Below are positions 11,880 through 22,572 of a stretch of DNA of 64,000 nucleotides, one piece after another. Position 1 is the stretch's first letter; each line of letters starts with the position of its first letter. The notes under the pieces are model-generated. The model did no database searches, was not told the DNA's origin, and was given only the letters and a program-made list of their open reading frames with translations. The translations under genes and the position numbers were made by a program. Source of the stretch: Lophium mytilinum (lineage: Eukaryota > Ascomycota > Dothideomycetes > Mytilinidiales > Mytilinidiaceae); NCBI GenBank assembly GCA_010093605.1, contig MU004193.1, forward strand, positions 186,001 through 250,000, written 5' to 3'.

Positions 11880-13761
11880 ATGGTAGGCTTCAACGAGGAA
11901 GTCGAGAAGCATGAGCCTTCCGAGGGCTCATCTGAGAACGAAGTCGCAGCAAACATCTCCCGCAACCCCGAACTCGCCGCCGCTGCCACCGGCCAGCAGC
12001 AGGAGCATCTCGAGAAAGTCGGCACCTACGACAAAATCGAGATCACCGAGGAGGACTGCTATGACGAGCTTGGCTTCTCCTTCCCCAGCTGGAAGAAATG
12101 GACTATCCTCACCGTCGTTTTCTGGGTGCAGGTGTCTATGAACTTCAACACCAGTCTCTACTCCAACGCCGTCGGCGGCATCTCCAAAGAGTTTGGTGTC
12201 AGCGAGCAGGCCGCTCGTCTCGGTGCCGCTCTTTTCCTCATTCTCTACGCCTTTGGATGCGAGCTGTGGGCGCCCTGGAGTGAAGAACTAGGCCGATGGC
12301 CCATCATGCAGTGCAGTTTGATGCTGGTCAATATCTGGCAACGTAGGCGCATTCCTGCGTTCGACATGGGATCATAGCTAATGAACCGCAGTCCCCGTCG
12401 CTCTCGCAAAGAACTACGGCACCATCCTCGCCGGCCGTGTTCTCGGTGGTCTCTCCTCCGCTGGTGGCTCCGTCACCCTCGGAATGGTGGCCGACATGTG
12501 GGATTCCGACCACCAACAATACGCTGTCGCATACGTCGTCTTCTCCTCTGTCGGTGGATCCGTTCTCGGACCTGTCGTGGGTGGATTCGTCGAGGCATAC
12601 TGCGACTGGCGATGGTGCATCTGGGTGCAGCTGATCTTCGGCGGCGTCGTCCAAGCTTGCCATTTCTTCCTCGTCCCGGAGACCCGCACGACCATCATGA
12701 TGGACAAAATCGCAAAGAAGCGCCGCGCTGAGGGCGAGAAGAATGGCAAGGAAGTAAACATCTGGGGCCCGAATGAACTCGTCTCCTTCAGGGACCGCTT
12801 CTCCGCCAAGGAAGTCGTGATTACTTGGATCCGCCCCTTCAAAATGTTCCTCACCGAACCCATCGTCCTAGTCCTCTCCCTCCTTTCCGGTTTCTCCGAC
12901 GCTCTCATCTTCATGTTCCTGCAATCCTTCTCCCTCGTCTACAAGCAATGGCACTTCACCACCGTCGAACTCGGCCTAGCCTTCATCCCCATCGGCATCG
13001 GCTACTTCATCGCCTGGTTCTCCTTCATCCCCGCCATCAAGCGCAACATCAGAGAGCGCGCCAACAAGCCCGACGACGAGCGCGCCCAGTACGAATCCCG
13101 CCTCACCTGGCTCCTGTACACGGCCCCCTGCCTCCCCATCGGGCTGCTCGGCTTCGCGTGGACTTCGCTCCCGCAATGCCACTGGATCGGCACCATGATC
13201 TTCTCCGCCATCATCGGCATCGCCAACTACTCCATCTACATGGCCACCATCGACTACATGATCTGCGCCTACGGACCCTACTCGGCGTCCGCCACCGGCG
13301 GCAACGGCTGGTCCCGCGACTTCCTCGCCGGCGTGCTCACCCTCCCCGCCACGCCCTTCTACCAGAATATAGGCGGCAAGGACCACCTCGAGTACGCCTC
13401 CACCATCCTCTTCTGCATCGCGTTCTGTCTCGTTGCTGCTGTCTATGTTATTTATTGGAAGGGCCCGGTCTTGCGCAAACGCAGCCCCTTCGCGCAGCAG
13501 CTTAGCGCGGCTCGCGAGGCCGGCGGCCGCCGCGTCAGCTCCATCCCGGGCTTATATGGCTCGAACTACGGCAGCCGCAACGCCAGTCGCGTCGGCAGTA
13601 TCGCGAGCGGTAGCCGCGGCCCGAGTCGGAGGGGGAGTTTCATCCCCTCGCATGCTGGGCGCCCGTCGGCGGGGAGCAGGCAGCAGAGCCATGCGCAGAT
13701 GGCGCGGAGGGTTGAAGAGGCGAATAAGCATTTGAGGGAGGAGCAGGTGGCGGAGCCATAG
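11880..13761 (+). CDS. MFS transporter, DHA1 drug/polyamine type
   Basis: Two exons (11880-12342 and 12392-13761; 49-nt intron GTAGGC...GCAG) give 610 residues. An acidic N-terminal tail of about 70 residues is followed by twelve predicted membrane helices. The block N-I-W-Q-L-P-V-A-L-A followed by G-T-I-L-A-G-R-V-L-G-G-L-S-S-A-G-G-S-V-T and M-V-A-D-M-W is characteristic of the fungal TPO/FLU1-like branch of DHA1 H+ antiporters in the plasma membrane. The cytoplasmic tail after about residue 515 is very Ser/Arg/Gly-rich with repeated G-S and S-R dipeptides, a probable phosphorylation region. The C-rich third-position bias is strong compared with neighbouring genes, suggesting high expression. 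Substrate unknown. Confidence 0.9.
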
Positions 13762-14494
13762 AGGGTGGATGGGTGGTTATGATGAGACTATATCCAAAGA
13801 AATGAGGCTGGACGGAGTTGGCTTGGTTTGGTACCTTTCAGTTGCATGGTAGGGAGTTTAAGGGTGATACACCGATCTCCTTTATCCTCTCGTTCTCGTT
13901 CGCATAGAACAAGGCTGTACAATACGATACCATGGCTGTCAAAATAAATCATTTCAATCAAGTCTTACGCTTTGATGTTCCTTGTGAGATGTGTGTGATC
14001 TCCAATCTATCGTCTTCTTCTTTCCCCTTCGTCTCCACTCTTCTCGCCTATCTTGCCGTCTCTAAATCATATGCCGCGCACGTGTCTCACACCGCTTGTC
14101 TAGCTGACTAACCCCCCTTTCGATCTCTTCTGGCGGGTATAAAGCTCGCCCGCACTCCCATTTTTCAGTTCTTCGGCAGGGAGGAGGGGAAGAAGGTTGG
14201 ATCAAAAAGCACGACCGCGGAGTTGAATGGCTGGTTGGGGGTTGGTGATCGAAATGACTCCTCGCGATGGGCGATGGAGGGAGTGGGGAGTGGGAGGTTC
14301 AAAAGCGGTCGACCAATCCATCCATGAATGGAGTGGGGGTGTGGTGGAGGATCAAAAAGAGAGCTGAAAAATCAGAATGGAGTGGTGGAGGTGTGGTGGA
14401 GGTGTGTCGGACGATCAGAAACACTCAGTTGTGAGATGCATGCGGTGGTGAAGTGGGAGGTGTTCAATCACGAGGACCACCAGCGAGAAGTGAT

Positions 14495-14518
14495 GTGGTG
14501 GTGGTGGTGGTGGTGTTG
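14495..14518 (+). repeat. GTG microsatellite
   Basis: A run of about eight GTG units followed by TTGG on the plus strand. Its G-rich strand could form G-quadruplex-like structures. It sits inside the G-rich minisatellite stretch. Confidence 0.7.
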
Positions 14519-14659
14519 GATCAACAATCTACTAATCGTAATCCAATCATGGAGTGGCGGAGTACTGGAGCTGTCGTGGGTGTACAACTGTACCCACCCA
14601 GCTGCGTCATGTGGTGGGGACCGAGTGGTTGTGGGTTGAAAACGTGCTCACAGAGATCT

Positions 14660-14795
14660 GATGGAGAGGGGGAGGTGGAGTCGGTGTGGTTGAAACCAAG
14701 ATTCGAAGCCTTTGATAGAGAGGTGGAGGTGGAGTCGGTGTGATCGACACCAAGTTTCGAACCATTTGATGGAGAGGTGGAGGTGGAGTGGGTTC
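14660..14795 (+). repeat. 54-nt tandem minisatellite, about 2.5 copies
   Basis: Units begin at 14660, 14714 and 14768 with GATGGAGAGG or GATAGAGAGG, followed by TGGAGGTGGAGTCGGTGTG, then ACCAAG and TTCGAA. The period is exactly 54 nt, a multiple of three, and the third copy is partial. Confidence 0.8.
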
Positions 14796-15841
14796 TCGAG
14801 GCCAAAGGAAAGCGCGCATGGACGGGAGGCGATGTGCAAATTTGCTCACGCCACTGCCCCGTGGTGTTTGTGTGGTGGTATACAAAATTGGGATGATGAA
14901 ACTTCATGGAGGGGAGTGGGAGTAGCCTCCGTTCCGAAAGACGAGGAGCACCATGGAGGGAAGTGGGGTTTCAAATTCAAGAATCACGAAAAGCTGGTGG
15001 CAGTGGTCGGGCGGGCGTGTATACAGCCAGAGACAAAGACGAATTATGGAGGGACCGGGCCTAAAAACCGTCCTTGTCACCCTGCCATGGACTGGTGGAT
15101 TGGAGTAACCGGGGGAGTAAATGCTGGCACGGTAATGCTTACGATCAGCTTCCCAGATCGCTTCTCGTTGCTAGCTAGGAAGGGTAAGCTCGACCGCAGC
15201 TTCGAGATGACAGTTTTTGACGGACGAGAGAAATGGACAGAAAGCGCAAAAGAAGCTGTTGGAGATCACCGACCTCTGCGGTTGGCCCCCTCCACATTTC
15301 GGGAGGTTACCCTTGAGTTTTGCTCCACCACTCAACTCATGAACTGGTCGAACCTGCGAAGCTGACAGCTTCCTCCTCCGCTTTCGCTCCATTGGAAGTC
15401 ATAATATCCAGTTGATAATGCCAGAACCACGAACGTCCAACTCCCTGCTTCTCCAATCAACTTCGTAAAGCAGGGAGGTTTTATACCTTAACTCCCGCAG
15501 AAAAACGTGATAGTCAGCTGACTCGGACGTCTTCCACTCTCGCCCCATTCGCAAAGCTCGACTAGCTCCGACGCTGGCAGGAATCTGTCCCAAGTCTTGT
15601 GATTGCCCCTTAGTCACACCTCCCCCTCCCCAAGGTATAAGAGCCATTCTCCAACGCCAGGAAAGTCTTTCTTCGTGGAAAGTCGGCGCCTCGACAAGGA
15701 CTAAACTGCAGTACGAGGCACTGTCCAGGGGAGTCGGGGGGTCGGTGGGGGTTCATAACTCTTCGCTCCCTCTTCATATGGACGAATTGGGTTGTGTTGT
15801 GGTTGGAGATCAACTAACGAAGCTTCACGAAACCATCATGA

Positions 15842-15917
15842 GCGGAGGCTTGGAACTGAGAAACGGACGATCATCATGGGCGGAGGCTTGGAACCGGGAA
15901 ACGGACGACCATCACCT
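15842..15917 (+). repeat. 38-nt direct repeat, two copies
   Basis: GCGGAGGCTTGGAAC followed by GGAAACGGACG-type sequence begins at 15842 and again at 15880, with only a few differences. Confidence 0.75.
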
Positions 15918-17336
15918 GGATGTTCTGGACGGGAAGGGTCTTGGGTGGGAGGGAGCTCAACGCTGATCGATCGAATGGATGATGTGGAGGAGAATAGGAC
16001 CTCCAGTGAGCTTGGGGATGGAGACCATCACTGAGGAAGCTGGGAGATTTTCGTGGAAACATAATAACGGCACTCTTCTCTTCATCGTAAGATATAATAC
16101 GCGTCGGCACGAAGAGGTATAAGCGAACATCATCAGCAGTCTGCCATTGGAATCCTCTCCCCAGCCCGCGCACAGCCTCCATGGAAGAGGATGCCATTTG
16201 GTTTCCAATCCCCAGCTTCCAGACATATTTGAAGTCGTCGACCGATTTCAAACAAGCGTTCCCAACCATGATTCTTCTTCTTGCGCTGCTTTGTTGATTC
16301 CACGTACCGATCCTTGCATGATCGAAGAAAGAGAAGGCCCTAAGCTTTTATATCTGAATCTGCGAGAAGGAAGTGTGACTGCAGAGCTCTCACGTGCCGT
16401 TCCGAATGACCGCGAGTTCTGCTCTGCCTCAATCTGCCAGAGCGTGCTCGTCACGTGTCGAGCGTTCTTTCTCTTAGGGGTATATGATCCTCTCCGTTCT
16501 AGACACAACTTCTTTTCCACCAGGGAAAGGGAGTGGGGTGGGGGGAGTCGGCGTTTCGATAAGGAGCAACCTGGCTGCTGGATGGTATGATGAGTTGTGC
16601 GCCTGCTTGGTTCAACACTTGCTGGACAGAAACCTGATGTGGAAGAGTTGGACTAGACCTCGGGGGCGGATCTTGAAAAAATCAGCCTGAGCGATATGAT
16701 GGTGGTGTGGTCGGCGCTGGTTCGATTCCTTATCAACCACCTTCCACGGGGAAGAAGTTTGAAAGTGGGCGTAGTCTGGTAAAACAGACATTCCGCCACA
16801 GCGATGTGGTGCGTCGGCGGGCGCAGAGTAAAAGCAGTGGCGATTGCCTTTATGGAGAGGAGAAGCGGTCTGCGGCCAATGTTATGGGTAATGCTGACGA
16901 TCATCTTTGAGAGGTGCTGCAGTCATCAATGAAACATGAGAAATGAAGAGAGGTAGCATTACCGAGAAATGATGGCTAGGATCGTTGCTAGAGATCATGG
17001 CAGGCGGGACTCCACGAGCACCGTCTCTATGAAGGTCTTCCCGAGCACTCTGTCTAAGAAACCGCATCCCCATGCAGACACAACGCGCCATCATAGAACG
17101 TGTACAACAGTTTGATCCATACCCCTACTCACACTATCCGAGAGAGAAAGTTTCAGCTCGCGAGATTTAAGTAGCCAGCTCTAGATGAAGGAACGTAACT
17201 TGTCGCCGGGCCGAAGCCCTCTAATGAGCCGTAGAAAGCAAAATGGTCACACGTTATTACAACTCTGCGTTACGTCATTCTTATTCGAACTCGTATATAT
17301 AGACAGCTAATTTTTAGAGGTGGATGAAACTTCAAC

Positions 17337-18803
17337 TCAAGTGCCAGGCGGGACATTCACTAACTCGACATCCGAATCTGATCGCTCAGTGCGGTACACT
17401 TTCACATCAGTGGACTTCGAGATCACACCAAATGGTAGGCTGCCAGACTTCTGATTCCGCTCAGAGTTCTGACGCAGGTACGAGCCCTTCCCTGGACCAT
17501 CGCTGGCGTATTGACCCTTGCTCGCGTAGCCGCTTGCGTCGCGGAAGCGCCTGAATGCCTTGTGCAGGAACGCACGCATGGCCGGCATGCAGGCGACGAT
17601 TGTGAACAGATTGGATTCGATAGTACACCAATAAAGACCGGAGGTGTTGTCGTCTACGAGACATAATGTTAGCAAGCTATAAGGCATCAGCCAGCAAGGT
17701 GAACACGTACAAGTCGGGTTACTAGTTTGAGCAAACTGGACGAAGGACCAGAGTCGGAGGCAGCTAACAACTGTGATGACGAAACCGACACAGAACATGG
17801 ACATGATCTGTAGCCTCTTCTTTCTTGACATGTGTAGCTTGGCTAGCATGGGTAAAGGTAGACTCAGAATAGCCAAGTCGAGAAAGATCTCAATGCCGCC
17901 TCGAACGAAGCCGAACAGACGCACGTTGACGGGGCACGAACCAGCCATCTCACCTCTCCAGCCATTCCAGAAGAAAGGGATGGGGTTGCACTGGAAGATC
18001 ATGGAAAATGTGTTCCCTATTCCGAAGCCGGTGACAAGTCCTACGAGAATCCAGGCAGCCAGACGTGACTTGGGGTCGATCATGATGCGGAGGCAGAATG
18101 CGAGGATAGAGAGCTGACACAAGCACTCAGCAAGCATGTACATGAAGTAGGCAACATACAACCACTTCAAGCTAGAGGTGATATGGTCGGGTGCAATGCC
18201 CCACATGTCCCTCCCAAAACCCAGCCGAGCAGCTACGATGACTGGCACATTCATTCCGATGGACACGATCTGTAGTGCAACAAAGGTCAGCATGCTTTCT
18301 AACTCAGGCCAAGGAGGAAATCGCTGCGTACTCCAGATAAGCCAATCAGTAAGTCATCCCATCCGAGCTTCGCGTGCGCGGAGATGGCTCGATCACCCAG
18401 CCGCAAAATGAGCATCAAATAGGCCAGGCTTCCGAAGGACGCGGTGACACCTATCAATGTTTTTGACTTATCGCGTATGGGAATACCACACACGGCGTAA
18501 GTCGCGTTGGTTGACTGCAGCACTTCGACAACGGAACAGTTCCCTGCATTGCATGCCCCGGCAGCGGTCAGGAAGGTTTTATCGGCACAGAGGCAGCTGA
18601 AGTCGGTGGCTGAACAGGTCGTCGTAGGCAAGGTAGCCTCAAGACATTTCGCCTGGGACTCTTGGTCAGTCTACGTTCCGTAAGAATGGCGAAGGCCGAG
18701 GTGGGCATACAGCGCAGCTCGGTAGTCGGTTCAAAAAGTCTTGCTGGGTGAAGGCTCCCGTCAAGAAAACGGTGAACGATAGGAAAACGGCGAGTGGTTT
18801 CAT
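17337..18803 (-). CDS. CFEM-domain, PTH11-type seven-helix receptor-like protein
   Basis: Four exons (18803-18711, 18652-18332, 18269-17711, 17653-17337; introns of 58, 62 and 57 nt) give 429 residues. A signal peptide (1-19) precedes a CFEM domain whose eight cysteines are in register: L-P-S-C-A-A-K-C, then T-C-S, F-S-C-L-C, A-C-N-A-G-N-C and V-C-G. The first intron cuts the CFEM between its first two cysteines. Seven hydrophobic segments of the fungal rhodopsin-like (PTH11) domain follow, including W-D-D-L-L-I and the N-P-T-Y plus S-G-L-Y-W block. A charged cytoplasmic tail follows helix seven. Proteins of this class sit in the plasma membrane and are linked to surface sensing in plant pathogens; whether this one is a G-protein-coupled receptor is inference. 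It appears full length. Confidence 0.9.
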
Positions 18804-20532
18804 TGTGTCTGAGGTTGACAATGTCAATAGAGTGACGACGTAACTTTATCCACAAAAACATCTGGTGGAGGCATCAGCTTTGATACTCTTGGATCTTCGG
18901 GCACGAGTCAAGGACTGGACAAGAGAACAACCTTTCTGAAAAGATCTGCTCCCGACTGCTCCGCCTTTTGACGCAGCTGGGCAAAGGGTAGTCAGGAACC
19001 GAAACAACGGGTCGGCCGTCATGTCCTTAAAGGTAAAGCTTGGAGCTTCTTGCAGAGAGGAAGCGCCTGAAAGAGGACAACACCGTGGAACTCTCCGCTT
19101 GAGTCAGGAAGGATGTGCAATAATGGGGCGGCGCGCGGGGGATGCGGCTCGGGGAGGTGTTATAACGGCGCCGTTGCTTCACTCCATATGCCGAAGCTGG
19201 GGACCGTGTTGCACGGCTTGTTTAGGATGACGGCTTTCCTGTGGACCCCAAACTCTAACCTTTATCAGTACCTAGCCACCCGACACACTGGTTCGATGTC
19301 AGCCTCTCTTCACGTCCGGTGGTCACTCTCTAATATCAAGCCGCAGACTTACCGTATAGACGTGCAATTCCGGGTCTTCTAGGGGGGAATAGCAGCCTTC
19401 CGGCTAATCAATCAGTCACTTAAGTATTCTAATAGCCTAGAAAGACGTATACCAGGATAGACTTAAAGTTAGTGCTAGGCCACCGGAATGCCGGAGAAGA
19501 GACTTTAGCTCATACCCCATGTAGGCTCAATCGGGAATATACTGCAGACAGCCTGAAAATCCATTTAAATAGGGTCGGCGAGGGATGTGCTCTTAGAACC
19601 ATAAACAAAGATGGCAACAAGAATAGTGTGCATCTCAAGAAGTCGTAATTGAACATCAAATCTATTTATTGACACCTGCTTGTAGAAACGTTGTTTCCAT
19701 TCATCGTAGACCTTTGGCAGAACGGATCGGTGGCTCCCCGGTTGTACTTTGCAGCATGTCGAGTCAGATTTGACACTTGGCCTGATCGTCAACCACGACA
19801 ACCCAGCAATCGAAGATCATTGATATCGGGCCCTCTCCGGCGGTCAGCAAAGTTTTCGCTTCGCAGATCTCTCAACGAGGCCCCACTGATACAGATCCTA
19901 GTCGGGCCGAGGCGCATCGATGGACACGCCCCGGAACCAATTGATGCAGGTCCCCCGACACCGGCCTGACGATCGCTTCTATATAGAAACTGCCGTGTGC
20001 CCAGGGTTGTTTGATGTTCTGGTGTCGTGCTTCACCCCTGGCATCCCGCTTGACGACAGGGCAACGTTCTGGCCCACAGGCTCGACTTAGGGCAGCCCCC
20101 GAAGCTAGTATTAGGTTCGAGCGGGAGATGGAGACGGCACGAGTATCGGGCCGCGGCGAGAAGGCACTACCTATACACCTCACACCCTGTGGACGGCCCC
20201 GGGCCGTAGCACTACGCTCTTTTCGAAACGCCCTGCCGCTGCCATACGAAGCTCCGCGAATGGCCCAGGTTACCTGGTCCAGCATCCTAGAAACTAGCAG
20301 CCCTCTGTGCTGGGGCTGGCCTAAGCGATCTGTTCGTCTTTGTGATGCGAGCCTGGCACTCCTGGCTACGCTATCTGAGGAGACAGCCTCGGTCTTAGGG
20401 GTCTGTGGGGTCCTGAGCCTCTGCTGACTACTGATAAGAATGATTGGAACAGCTATCAAGCGCTACCCGGCGCTCTATGTCTAGCTTTTCTCTTTTCATA
20501 TCCTCAACTCAAATTCCTTAGTTCGCGGCAGA
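18804..20532. other. Intergenic; possible decayed repeat
   Basis: From about 19.87 to 20.46 kb both strands are open over long stretches (195 codons minus, 138 codons plus). The sequence is GC-rich with Arg/Ser-rich translations, as in non-coding GC-rich or element-derived DNA. AT-rich sequence precedes it at 19.38-19.70 kb. I recognise no domain, terminal repeat or target-site duplication. The last 100 nt should be the P450 promoter. Confidence 0.4.
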
Positions 20533-22274
20533 ATGGCTATCCCTTTGTCCACTAGTCTCCTCATCCTTCTTGGTGTCGTCACTACGTACGTGATCAACCG
20601 CCTGGTGCAATCGAAAAATCATGACCGACCTCTTCCTCCGGGTCCCAAAGGCCTCCCGATTCTTGGCAACGTCAAAGACTTGCCCCAACCTGGAATACTT
20701 GAGTGCCACCATTGGCTGAAGCATAAGGATGTCTATGGCCCAATTAGCTCTGTTACAGTACTGGGCCAAACCTTCATCATCATCAATGATGCGCAAATTG
20801 CGCTTGAGCTGCTGAGAGACCGATCTGCTATTCACTCTGGTCGCCCACATATGGTTTTTAGTAGTGAAATGTATGCTCAAATCGTAAACGAACTAAATCA
20901 TACAAAGAAGCTAACGAAACGCCTAGGATTGGATGGAATAACACACTTGCTTTCAGCGGCTATACCGACACCTTCAAGCTTCACCGAAAGAACATCGCCA
21001 AAGTTGCCAGCAGCAATGTCTCCCTCTCAGTATTCGATCGCGTGCAAGAGGAAGAATCCGTTCACTTCCTGCTCAACGTATTGGACTCTCCGGAGAATCT
21101 ATTTGACCACATCAAGAAAGAAGCCGGCGCAGTTATACTTAAAATCACATATGGCTACACAGCCGAGGCACATGGCAAAGACCCTTTTGTTGACATGGCC
21201 GGCAAGACTATGCACGAATTCGGTGATGCAACAGTCCCTGGCAGGTGGATTGTAGATGTCTTCCCGTTCTGTGAGTATCCACGCGGAATTCCACGCATCA
21301 CAACTAACAAAAGAAGTGAGATATGCCCCAGATTGGTTGCCTGGCACTGGATTCAAAGATACAGCTCGTCAAATGGCTGCTAACTTGAGACAAACGACGG
21401 AGCAACCCTACGAATTCGTGAAGCAGCAAATGCGCGAGAAGAAGCACAAAACGTCCTTCCTCTCCCAGGCCATCGAGAACATCGGCTCCGACGCGGAGAT
21501 GGAGCGTATCCACAAGTGGTCGGCGTCATCCATGTATCTGGGCGGCGCAGACACGACCGTTTCCTCCCTGATGACTTTCTTCCTGGCCATGACTGTGTTT
21601 CCGGACGTACAGAAGAAGGCGCAAGAGGAGCTCGACCGCGTCATCGGAGGGAGCCGATTACCTGGCAGCGCTGACCGCGAGAAGCTGCCATATATCGAGG
21701 CAATCGTGAAAGAGACCCACCGTTGGCACCCGGTAGCCCCAATGGCCCTGCCCCATTCCAGCTCCAAGGAAGATGTATTCCGAGGGTACAGAATCCCGAA
21801 GGGCGCGCTCTTACTCCCAAACAACTGGTAAGACCTACCCCACATTCAAAGCCCCACGTCCACTGACGAGATCACAGGTGGTTCACGCACGACCCTGCCG
21901 TCTATCCCTCGCCCATGACTTTCCTCCCAGAACGGCATCTCGACACACCCACCCACAAAGCGGAGCCCGACCCACGCACCTGGACATTCGGATACGGCCG
22001 CCGCGTGTGCCCCGGCCGCTACGTTGCCGACAACGCGCTGTTCATCACTATTGCGCAGTCGCTGGCGGTGTTTAAGATTGAGAAATTGGTCGAGAACGGC
22101 AAGATTGTAGAGCCAGAACTCAAGTTCGAGCCTGGTGTAGTGTCGCATCCGGTTCCGTATCGCACGTCGATCGAGCCGAGGTCGGAGAAGCATGTGCAGC
22201 TGATTAAGGCGGCGGAGAAGGAGTATCCGTGGGAGGAGAGCGATGCGAAGGCGTTGGAAACTGTTAAATGGTAG
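20533..22274 (+). CDS. Cytochrome P450 monooxygenase (O-methylsterigmatocystin oxidoreductase-like)
   Basis: Four exons (20533-20870, 20927-21270, 21317-21827, 21878-22274; introns of 56, 46 and 50 nt) give 529 residues. An N-terminal membrane anchor (about 5-25) is followed by a proline hinge P-L-P-P-G-P-K-G. The I-helix reads G-G-A-D-T-T, the K-helix E-T-H-R, and the heme loop F-G-Y-G-R-R-V-C-P-G-R with the cysteine ligand intact. The pattern is that of fungal microsomal P450s related to CYP64/CYP620-type enzymes acting on aromatic or polyketide substrates; the substrate cannot be told. It is not next to other biosynthetic genes, so it may be a stand-alone detoxification or tailoring enzyme. 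All key residues are present. Confidence 0.9.
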
Positions 22275-22462
22275 ACGTGCAAGACGTGTCTAGATCTGAT
22301 TCTACTTTTGCGAAATTTAAAATCATCGAAATGGTGAGAGATGTTGGAAGAGTCGTTGCTTTTCACATCAGTGAATAGTGATTCGATGAGAGCCACGTGA
22401 GGGATTACTTACGATGGTGAAAGCAAAGCACATCGATGAATGCAACTCACCTTGAACCTGAC

Positions 22463-22470
22463 TATATAAA
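22463..22470 (+). promoter_or_regulatory. TATA box of the F-box gene
   Basis: TATATAAA lies 103 nt before the ATG at 22573, and the leader between them is C-rich as in fungal 5' UTRs. Confidence 0.6.
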
Positions 22471-22572
22471 AGCCTGTATGCTTCCACCATTGCCTCCATC
22501 ACACCACCGAAAAGGCTGCCACCACCACCACAACCCTCACTGGCTATCTTCAACCAAAACCTACCGCCAACC

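Larger units (their letters stand above)
13762..17336. other. Gene-poor field of GT-rich minisatellites and CACGTG/TATA modules
   Basis: No frame here looks like a conserved protein, including the 217-codon frame at 14712-15365. Between about 14.2 and 15.0 kb the plus strand is strongly G-rich, built of loose repeats around GGAGTNGG and GTGGTGG. CACGTG sites occur at 14079, 16391 and 16452, near TATA-like boxes at 14138 (plus), 16347-16355 (minus) and 16481 (plus). The sequence GTGGTGGAGGATCAAAAAGA at 14341-14360 recurs, slightly altered, in the field at 56-57.6 kb. The array may be regulatory, non-coding RNA-producing, or decayed repeats; see findings. Confidence 0.5.

Noticed and set aside
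12825-13505. 226-codon frame inside the MFS gene in another frame
   Set aside because: His/Arg/Pro-rich shadow of the C-rich MFS coding sequence.
14712-15365. 217-codon frame in the module field
   Set aside because: Starts within the minisatellite and shows no domain or protein-like conservation.
16719-16735. Perfect pol III B-box match GGTTCGATTCC
   Set aside because: Flanks do not form a T-stem and no A box lies at the right distance.
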